Shown here: positions 1-4,667 of the stretch, in pieces
How positions within the stretch are numbered: the stretch's first letter is position 1
How the letters are laid out: each line of letters begins with the position of its first letter
Assembly: GCA_017848155.1 (NCBI GenBank)
Contig: JAGAKC010000240.1
Location: forward strand, 1-9,541
DNA from: Oscillospiraceae bacterium
GTDB taxonomy: Bacteria; Bacillota; Clostridia; Oscillospirales; Ruminococcaceae
Direction: 5' to 3'
DNA length: 9,541 bases
Position numbers and translations under genes: made by a program
Notes under the pieces: model-generated
Seen by the model: the letters and a program-made list of their open reading frames with translations, nothing else
What the model was told of the DNA's origin: nothing
Databases searched by the model: none

Positions 1-4
1 AAAC

Positions 5-1045
5 ATGAGTATTTCAAAGACAGAGTTCGGTTCGTTCCGTGGCTACAGATGCTGGCTGATAACACTTGTGAACAAGAACGGCATGACCGCACGCATCACC
101 AATTTCGGCGGAGCTGTGGTAGGACTTGACGTTCCCGACAAGGATGGAAAAATGGCGGATGTGGTGCTTGGCTACGACACGCTTGAGGGCTATGCTGAGG
201 GCAACAGCTCCCACGGCGCACTGGTGGGAAGATATGCGAACCGCATCGGCGGAGCAAAATTCTCCATCAACGGTACAGAGTACAGCATCGCTCCCAATGA
301 CAACAAGGTGAACCATCTGCACGGAGGATTTTTCGGCTACAACAAGCGTGTGTGGACAGTCGATGCACTGAATGACGGCGACGAGCCTTCCGTAACGCTT
401 GGCTACATCAGCCCTGACGGCGAGGAGAACTACCCCGGAACTGTAAAGATAGCCGTTAAGTATACCCTTACCGCAGCAAACGGTCTTGAGATAGACTATA
501 CAGCTGTTTCCGACAAGGATACCGTGATCAATCTCACGAATCATTCCTACTTCAACCTCAAGGGCGCAGGAAACGGCGACATCAAGGATCATATCGTTCA
601 GATAAATGCAGATAAGTATACTCCTGTGAACGAGCTGCTGATACCTACTGGAAAGCTCGCATATGTTGCCGGAACTCCTTTTGATTTCCTTTCTGCAAAG
701 CGTGTGGGCGAGGATATGGACAACGGCAGGCTGCCCAATGGCTATGACCACAATTTCGTACTGGGTGAGCCGCATGTTATGCGCACCGCCGCAGAGGTAT
801 ACGAGCCGACCAGCGGCAGAGTTATGACCGTAAAGACCGACAAGCCTGCTATCCAGTTCTATATCGGTATAGGTCTTGACGGTGAGAGCGGCAAGAACGG
901 CGCAAGCTACAACAAGTATGCAGGTCTGTGCCTTGAGAGCCAGTATTCTCCCGACTCCCCCAATCAGCCCACATTCCCCGACTGTGTGCTTAAGGCAGGG
1001 GACACATACCACTATACCACTGTATATGAGTTTTCGGTGAAGTGA
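5..1045 (+). CDS. galM: aldose 1-epimerase (galactose mutarotase)
   Basis: This cytoplasmic enzyme interconverts the alpha and beta anomers of aldoses such as galactose and feeds beta-galactose-derived sugar into the Leloir pathway. The 346-residue product has the usual family length and is complete. The active-site pattern is present: H106 in NHLHGG, H180 in NHSYFNLKG, D248 in YDHNF and E311 in LESQYSPD. These match the catalytic His/Glu pair and sugar-binding His/Asp known from the Lactococcus enzyme. The ATG at position 5 is chosen because the protein begins as homologues usually do (MSISKTEFG), but its ribosome binding site lies outside the window. The next gene starts 67 bases downstream across a strong hairpin. 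No gal or lac genes are visible nearby, so the pathway context is not shown. Confidence 0.95.
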   Translation: MSISKTEFGSFRGYRCWLITLVNKNGMTARITNFGGAVVGLDVPDKDGKMADVVLGYDTLEGYAEGNSSHGALVGRYANRIGGAKFSINGTEYSIAPNDNKVNHLHGGFFGYNKRVWTVDALNDGDEPSVTLGYISPDGEENYPGTVKIAVKYTLTAANGLEIDYTAVSDKDTVINLTNHSYFNLKGAGNGDIKDHIVQINADKYTPVNELLIPTGKLAYVAGTPFDFLSAKRVGEDMDNGRLPNGYDHNFVLGEPHVMRTAAEVYEPTSGRVMTVKTDKPAIQFYIGIGLDGESGKNGASYNKYAGLCLESQYSPDSPNQPTFPDCVLKAGDTYHYTTVYEFSVK

Positions 1046-1060
1046 TGATCTGACAGCATT

Positions 1061-1091
1061 CAGCAGGGCGGAGATGATCCGCCCTTAGCTG
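1061..1091 (+). other. GC-rich intergenic hairpin after galM
   Basis: AGGGCGGA (1065-1072) pairs perfectly with TCCGCCCT (1078-1085) around the loop GATGA. An outer CAGC/GCTG pair (1061-1064 with 1088-1091) extends it across a two-base bulge. No T tract follows, so it is not a canonical intrinsic terminator. It could protect the galM 3' end, act as a processing site or weakly attenuate transcription into the next gene. The structure is seen in the sequence and the role is inferred. Confidence 0.5.
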
Positions 1092-1112
1092 TTGCGGTAA
1101 GGACGGTGCGGC

Positions 1113-1478
1113 ATGAAGATTAACAAGAGCTATATTGCGGCAGGTGTACTGGTGCTTGCGCTGTCTGTCGTTTATATCAAGGATATGTCGCATATGGACA
1201 GGTATGAGCTGACCGTTACAGAGCATTGCAGCGGAAGCGGTATCCTGCTTTATCAGACGGAGAGCAGCCTGCCGTCACAGGCTGAATTTACCGTAAATGT
1301 AAACACTGCGGACTTAGAGGAGCTTATGAAGCTGCCGCAGATAGGTGAGAAGCGTGCTCAGGCGATAATCGACTATCGTGAGAGCTACGGGGAGATACTT
1401 GGCATTGAGGAGCTTTGTGAGATAGATGGGATAAGCAGAAGCCTTGCGGAAAAACTGTCACCTTATCTTGTTTTTTAA
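1113..1478 (+). CDS. ComEA-like helix-hairpin-helix protein, membrane anchored
   Basis: This 121-residue protein has a short basic N-terminus (MKINK), one hydrophobic membrane segment at about residues 7-22, a short polar or beta-like segment (30-60), and a C-terminal tandem helix-hairpin-helix domain (about 62-121). The two hairpins are visible as LPQIGEKRA (74-82) and IDGISRSLAEKL (104-115). The order anchor, then VNVNTA, then HhH pair is the ComEA signature. ComEA binds double-stranded DNA outside the membrane and hands it to the ComEC channel during natural transformation. Classical ComEA is longer and has an SLBB domain between anchor and HhH, which is absent here. AAGGA at 1099-1103 supports the ATG. 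No other competence gene is in the window, so DNA uptake is a family-based inference. Confidence 0.8.
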   Translation: MKINKSYIAAGVLVLALSVVYIKDMSHMDRYELTVTEHCSGSGILLYQTESSLPSQAEFTVNVNTADLEELMKLPQIGEKRAQAIIDYRESYGEILGIEELCEIDGISRSLAEKLSPYLVF

Positions 1479-1507
1479 AGAAAAATAAATATTTTTTGAA
1501 AAAACAC

Positions 1508-1536
1508 TTGACAAAGTGATAACGTTGTGATATAAT
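1508..1536 (+). promoter_or_regulatory. consensus sigma-A promoter of tRNA-Ser
   Basis: TTGACA (1508-1513) and TATAAT (1531-1536) are separated by exactly 17 bases, a perfect match to the housekeeping promoter consensus. Transcription should start near 1543, giving a leader of about 35 bases before the tRNA. The -35 element sits inside the small inverted repeat CACTT-GACA-AAGTG (1505-1518). GTGATA occurs twice in the spacer region, 11 bases apart (1516-1521 and 1527-1532). A strong unregulated promoter is typical for stable RNA genes. Confidence 0.9.
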
Positions 1537-1544
1537 AATTAAGT

Positions 1545-1561
1545 CGATACGGAGTGTATCG
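1545..1561 (+). other. tRNA leader hairpin
   Basis: CGATAC (1545-1550) and GTATCG (1556-1561) form a perfect six-pair stem with the loop GGAGT, right at the predicted 5' end of the tRNA precursor. It is probably part of the leader removed by RNase P. The stem is seen in the sequence and the role is inferred. Confidence 0.4.
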
Positions 1562-1577
1562 GAAAATAAAGCGGAAT

Positions 1578-1669
1578 GGACAGTTGGCTGAGCTGGTCTA
1601 AGGCGCACGATTGGAAATCGTGTAACGGCTAATACCCGTTCCAGGGTTCGAATCCCTGACTGTCCGCCA
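1578..1669 (+). tRNA. tRNA-Ser (anticodon GGA)
   Basis: This is a 92-base class II tRNA. The seven-pair acceptor stem GGACAGT/ACTGTCC (1578-1584 with 1659-1665) is followed by discriminator G1666 and an encoded CCA (1667-1669). The anticodon stem CACGA/TCGTG holds the loop TTGGAAA, so the anticodon is GGA and reads UCC and UCU. The long variable arm AACGG/CCGTT and the G discriminator are serine identity features. The T arm CAGGG-TTCGAAT-CCCTG is intact. The gene has its own promoter and terminator. Confidence 0.97.
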
Positions 1670-1671
1670 AT

Positions 1672-1704
1672 AAAGCTGCATCGAAAGGTGTGGCTTTTTT
1701 GTTT
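1672..1704 (+). terminator. intrinsic terminator of tRNA-Ser
   Basis: An 11-pair stem (1672-1682 with 1687-1697, including three G-T pairs) is capped by a GAAA tetraloop closed by C-G, then runs into a T-rich tract ending about 1704. It begins three bases after the tRNA CCA end. Confidence 0.85.
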
Positions 1705-1796
1705 ATGCAGAATAAGATCCAACATTCACGGAGATCGCTTCATATTTGTATAGAATAATAAACTTTTTTAACGAAACCGCAAAAAAATTTCTAAAA

Positions 1797-1829
1797 ACAC
1801 TTTATTTATTCTGCAAAGTGTGTTATAAT
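1797..1829 (+). promoter_or_regulatory. promoter with inverted repeat, YcxB-like gene
   Basis: An extended -10 element TGTTATAAT (1821-1829) lies 35 bases before the chosen ATG. The matching -35 position (1801-1806, TTTATT) is poor, which fits an extended -10 promoter or one needing an activator. A seven-base inverted repeat ACACTTT (1797-1803) and AAAGTGT (1815-1821) brackets the -35 and spacer region and could be an operator. The AT-rich stretch 1705-1796 upstream shows no gene. The -10 is seen directly; regulation is inferred. Confidence 0.6.
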
Positions 1830-1863
1830 TAAATATATATACTTGGATTAGAGGTTGATATGT

Positions 1864-2730
1864 ATGGCTTTTTGCGATCTTAAGCCTGTCCGTATTTTTG
1901 ACGAGGATTCAGGCTGTACATTTGTAATAGGTGATGTCTTTGCGGTGTATACCTTCGGTACAGACCGTCCTGTTGTCTATGAATGGGGCATGATGGAGGA
2001 GGTCATCGAGGAAAGACGTACACTGATATTCAAAACGGGGGAGTCAGTGTATAAGCTCCCGAAAAAATGCTTCTCTGTCCGTGAGGATTATTTCCGTGCG
2101 ATAGCTATAATCGAGAGCAGCCGCAGGGAAAGTGATTTTTCGTATACCCATGAGAACAGGGTGCTCCCCACAAAGGATCAGTACATAGAGTTCGATTACA
2201 GCAAGGACGCTTATATCGGCGAGTCCGTTATTGATGAAAACGACACGGCTGCAGCGTTCATCATGCTTATGAACGTAAAGCTTGTGAAGCTGCTGTGGCT
2301 TATCGCTATACTTATTATGCTGGCGGTATTTGCGCTGCTGCATCTCTTCATCGGAGTTACACGTGATAATATATTGTACTTTATCCCGATTTCCGTTGCA
2401 GTCGGAGGTATTATCACTCTTATAGTATACCTCGTGTGCCATGCCGTTGCAAGAAGCAAATACCAGAAAATGTCGGGCACAGACCCTGCTGCGGATGAGA
2501 TCATTACCTTCGCTGTGTGTCAGTACGGTTTCGCTGCATGCGAGAGCTGTATTGCAGATAATCAGGAGGTAGTGCCCTGGAAGATGGTGGACTACTTTAT
2601 TGAAACCGACAAGATATATATCTTCTACAAAGACACCAAGGCAGTAGTGTACATGCCAAAAAAGGCATTTGAAAAGAAATATCACGGCGGGATATCCGAT
2701 CTTATCTCGCTTCATCTTGAACAGAAATAA
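1864..2730 (+). CDS. two-pass membrane protein with paired YcxB-like repeats
   Basis: The 288-residue protein has a polar N-terminal domain (1-138), two hydrophobic segments (about 143-165 and 170-195) and a polar C-terminal domain (197-288). The C-terminal part resembles the YcxB-like family, small membrane proteins of unknown function: W239, then a short segment with IYIFYKD, then VVYMPKKAF (261-269). The N-terminal domain carries a matching block: W41, LIF (54-56), VYKLPKKCF (62-70). The spacing between W and F is identical in both blocks, with one residue difference before PKK. The domain therefore appears duplicated, one copy on each side of the membrane hairpin and both probably on the same face. 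ATG 1864 is chosen over TTG 1855 because GAGG (1851-1854) is correctly spaced only for the ATG. The next gene starts 12 bases after the stop codon. Function unknown. Confidence 0.85.
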   Translation: MAFCDLKPVRIFDEDSGCTFVIGDVFAVYTFGTDRPVVYEWGMMEEVIEERRTLIFKTGESVYKLPKKCFSVREDYFRAIAIIESSRRESDFSYTHENRVLPTKDQYIEFDYSKDAYIGESVIDENDTAAAFIMLMNVKLVKLLWLIAILIMLAVFALLHLFIGVTRDNILYFIPISVAVGGIITLIVYLVCHAVARSKYQKMSGTDPAADEIITFAVCQYGFAACESCIADNQEVVPWKMVDYFIETDKIYIFYKDTKAVVYMPKKAFEKKYHGGISDLISLHLEQK

Positions 2731-2738
2731 GGGGGGAG
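2731..2738 (+). promoter_or_regulatory. G-run ribosome binding site for GTG start
   Basis: GGGGGGAG directly follows the stop codon of the YcxB-like gene and precedes the GTG at 2743. It fixes this rare start codon and points to coupled translation of the two genes. Confidence 0.75.
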
Positions 2739-2742
2739 CACA

Positions 2743-4161
2743 GTGGGCACTGATATAAAAAGCGAACATATCGACATCGGCGGCAGCAACGTGCTTCTCG
2801 TTTCGGTAAAGGGCGGACGTGGTGTTTTCGGCACCTGTTCTGTGGGACATAATATGCGCAGAGGCGATCTTACAGCGCTGAATAAGGTATTCTACATCGG
2901 AACAGACCCTGTTATTTCCCTGAACTGTCCGAACAACGGGGATAAGCGTACCGACCGCATCCTTTCCATGTGCGCAAGCTATGAGGGAATGGCTGCGGAT
3001 ATCCATACTGTAATGACAGATACGCTGAACCGCATCAACCGTGGCGATTCTCTTGAAAACGGTATGCGTGATCTTTTTATGCTGCTGTCTGATGGCGTTT
3101 ATACCGTATATACCTCTGAATATTATCCCACCGACGGAAACGGTACATTTTTCTGGGGAGCGTACAACATTCCCCATGAGGTGCACGGCACTGCTCAGTA
3201 TAATCGTACTATAGGCAAGGATAAGCCGTATCGTCCCTGTTTCCTGCTGCCCGGAAATACGCTGGATATCTATACTACGAAAAAGCGTGCCACTTCAGAT
3301 GAAGCGGTCAAGTCCAGAAAGTATCAGGGTATAGTTTACCATCTCGCCGGTCTGCATTCGGTGCTGCTCAAGGGACATCACGGCGCAGTATCATGCGTTG
3401 CGGCGGATATCCCGTTCAGATGCGCTGTTATAGAGAAGCTGTCTGACCCGTACACCGTTCCGTTTGCGGTGCCGATGGCTGCGCCTGCACCCGAAGCGGA
3501 GGAGCCGAAGGAGGGCGAGGCAGCTCCTGTCGAGAATGCAGAGCCTGCACCTGCTGCTGTGGCAGCAACGGAGCCGCACGAGGGTGTAACAGGCTTCAGG
3601 AGCGCTTCTGTGAAGGTGCCGATAGAGCTGATGCCTAAGGAAATGCTGCGGATCCTTATTGAAAATCGCAGGGAGGCGAAGCCGGCGCATTATGCAAATC
3701 TTGTGCAGAAGCTGAATCAGGTAAGGCGCAAGACCCTCAGCAATAACACCATTCCGAGAAATATCCACGAAAAGTGCGAGCTTATGCCCGATTGCGAGAT
3801 GATAGAGTCTGCCTTTGCTGTAGAGAGCCTTTCTGAGCCACAGCTTGCTGCACTGCTTTCGGGTGACACTGAGTATGAGGGCAAGGTAATAATCTCGCCG
3901 AATTTCTATTCGAGTATAGTTACGGCGTGCAACTATTTACAGTTCCATGACGAAACAAGATTTGTGGACTTTGCTATCTCTATAATGGATAATCCTGAAT
4001 TATATGCTACTCATGAGTATATCGCAAAGCGTATTGCAAGGCTATCCAACAAAAAGGTATACAATTTCTTCAAGGCTGCTCTTGTGAATGACGAGGGAAG
4101 GTATGAGAAGATACTTGAGACCGCTGACCGATACGTTAAGGATTATGATGTAAGACATTGA
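2743..4161 (+). CDS. conserved-looking protein of unknown function, two domains
   Basis: I do not recognise this 472-residue protein. It has no membrane segment or signal peptide and should be cytoplasmic. The N-terminal domain (about 1-240) looks mixed alpha/beta and is rich in Gly, Tyr and His, with a histidine cluster in VLLKGHHGAVSC near residues 208-219. A Pro/Ala/Glu-rich flexible linker follows (about 244-282). The C-terminal domain (about 290-472) looks almost wholly helical, with several Leu/Ala-rich helices. The GTG start is supported by the G-run ribosome binding site just upstream and by the 12-base gap to the preceding membrane protein. The two genes probably form one transcript ended by the terminator at 4166-4208. 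The pairing suggests a cytoplasmic partner for the membrane protein, which is an inference. Confidence 0.8.
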   Translation: MGTDIKSEHIDIGGSNVLLVSVKGGRGVFGTCSVGHNMRRGDLTALNKVFYIGTDPVISLNCPNNGDKRTDRILSMCASYEGMAADIHTVMTDTLNRINRGDSLENGMRDLFMLLSDGVYTVYTSEYYPTDGNGTFFWGAYNIPHEVHGTAQYNRTIGKDKPYRPCFLLPGNTLDIYTTKKRATSDEAVKSRKYQGIVYHLAGLHSVLLKGHHGAVSCVAADIPFRCAVIEKLSDPYTVPFAVPMAAPAPEAEEPKEGEAAPVENAEPAPAAVAATEPHEGVTGFRSASVKVPIELMPKEMLRILIENRREAKPAHYANLVQKLNQVRRKTLSNNTIPRNIHEKCELMPDCEMIESAFAVESLSEPQLAALLSGDTEYEGKVIISPNFYSSIVTACNYLQFHDETRFVDFAISIMDNPELYATHEYIAKRIARLSNKKVYNFFKAALVNDEGRYEKILETADRYVKDYDVRH

Positions 4162-4165
4162 TGAC

Positions 4166-4208
4166 AACAGCACCGAATGCGGCAATTTCCGCATACGGTG
4201 CTGTTTTT
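4166..4208 (+). terminator. strong intrinsic terminator after 472-residue gene
   Basis: AACAGCACCG (4166-4175) pairs perfectly with CGGTGCTGTT (4196-4205). Past one A-A mismatch, ATGCGG (4177-4182) pairs with CCGCAT (4189-4194) around the loop CAATTT. Five T residues (4204-4208) complete the signal. It begins four bases after the stop codon. Confidence 0.88.
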
Positions 4209-4236
4209 GGATATGCGGAGGAAAACTGCGCATAAT
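4207..4236 (+). promoter_or_regulatory. candidate weak promoter for 69-residue gene
   Basis: TTGGAT (4207-4212), an 18-base spacer and CATAAT (4231-4236) make a weak but correctly spaced promoter just past the terminator. An inverted repeat TATGCG (4212-4217) and CGCATA (4229-4234) fills the spacer and overlaps the -10. Something must drive the small gene after a strong terminator, but the match is poor. Confidence 0.35.
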
Positions 4237-4260
4237 ATCTCCGAAAAAAGATTCGGAGGT
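4237..4260 (+). promoter_or_regulatory. hairpin covering the ribosome binding site
   Basis: CTCCGAA (4239-4245) pairs perfectly with TTCGGAG (4252-4258) around the loop AAAAGA. Weaker outer pairs extend it. The right arm contains the GGAGG ribosome binding site (4255-4259), which lies seven bases before ATG 4267. The folded form would hide the site from ribosomes, so it is a candidate translational switch. The fold is seen in the sequence; control is inferred. Confidence 0.5.
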
Positions 4261-4266
4261 GTTATT

Positions 4267-4476
4267 ATGACCGATAAAAACGGATTAAGGATAACCGCAC
4301 GTGACAGGGTGCTGCGTGCGTGGCAGGACTCCACAGAGCTTGTGAGGGACTATCAGGCGTATGCCGGCGAAACATCCGACAGCAGTGAGATATCAGCGAT
4401 GTTTTCACGCTATGCCGAGGATGAGGCGGTACATGCCGCAGAGCTTCTTAAGGTGCTTCACCGCTATGACAGATAG
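4267..4476 (+). CDS. small helical protein, ferritin-like half-bundle candidate
   Basis: The ATG at 4267 is preceded by CGGAGG at the right spacing and gives a 69-residue protein. A longer in-frame version starting near 4177 would begin inside the terminator and is rejected. Two helices are likely: about residues 10-35 (ITARDRVLRAW, LVRDYQAYAGE) and 40-67 (ending in HAAELLKVLHRY). E24 in the first helix, with E53 and H56 (E-x-x-H) in the second, copies the metal-ligand layout of one half of a ferritin-like diiron site. Encapsulated ferritins use a comparable single-hairpin layout and build the site between two subunits. Family membership is inferred from a few residues only. The gene stands alone between two terminators. 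Confidence 0.75.
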   Translation: MTDKNGLRITARDRVLRAWQDSTELVRDYQAYAGETSDSSEISAMFSRYAEDEAVHAAELLKVLHRYDR

Positions 4477-4488
4477 GATATGACCACA

Positions 4489-4527
4489 TCCGCCCTACGG
4501 AATTTTGCCGCAGGGCGGAGTTTTTTT
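4489..4527 (+). terminator. intrinsic terminator after small gene
   Basis: TCCGCCCT (4489-4496) pairs with AGGGCGGA (4512-4519). An inner CGG/CCG pair (4498-4500 with 4508-4510) lies across one mismatch, and seven T residues follow (4521-4527). It begins 12 bases after the stop codon of the 69-residue gene. The same eight-base arms, in the opposite order, form the hairpin at 1065-1085. Confidence 0.92.
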
Positions 4528-4559
4528 GTCGGAATATCTTAAAAATATCAATATGCTAC

Positions 4560-4588
4560 TTGAAAAAGATATCGAAAAATGGTATACT
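4560..4588 (+). promoter_or_regulatory. sigma-A promoter of aspS
   Basis: TTGAAA (4560-4565) and TATACT (4583-4588) are separated by 17 bases. A second -10-like TATAAT overlaps at 4588-4593 but would be 22 bases from the -35. Transcription should begin near 4595, leaving a leader of about 73 bases. It lies downstream of the preceding terminator, so it probably drives aspS and the genes after it. Confidence 0.75.
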
Positions 4589-4602
4589 ATAATGTGTATG
4601 CG

Positions 4603-4624
4603 AAGCGGCAGGTATCTGGCGCTT
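4603..4624 (+). other. short hairpin in aspS leader
   Basis: AAGCG (4603-4607) pairs with CGCTT (4620-4624). Past a G-G mismatch, CAG pairs with CTG around a GTAT loop. The leader is far too short for a tRNA-sensing T-box and has no following terminator, so no known riboswitch is claimed. Confidence 0.3.
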
Positions 4625-4667
4625 TAACAGACTGAGATCAATTTTAATATAAAAGGAGATAAACATT

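Noticed and set aside
14..1012. 332-codon open frame on the minus strand across galM
   Set aside because: It mirrors galM, which has all its active-site residues. The minus translation is Cys/Val-rich with no recognisable domain.
1481..1496. AT-only inverted repeat as terminator of the ComEA-like gene
   Set aside because: The arms are pure A/T with a two-base loop, too weak to act as a terminator.
1578..1700. tRNA-Ser as an integration site for a mobile element
   Set aside because: The tRNA is intact, no repeat of its 3' end was seen nearby and there is no integrase gene.
1855..1863. TTG 1855 as start of the YcxB-like gene
   Set aside because: It directly abuts GAGG, leaving no spacing; ATG 1864 is correctly placed.
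2044..3186. 380-codon open frame on the minus strand
   Set aside because: It spans the junction of two well-supported plus-strand genes and has no family features; it is a by-product of their codon bias.
4177..4266. Longer in-frame start for the 69-residue protein
   Set aside because: It begins inside the upstream terminator and has no ribosome binding site; ATG 4267 has GGAGG.
4594..4667. T-box or other riboswitch before aspS
   Set aside because: The leader is only about 73 bases with one small hairpin, and has no T-box core or terminator/antiterminator pair.
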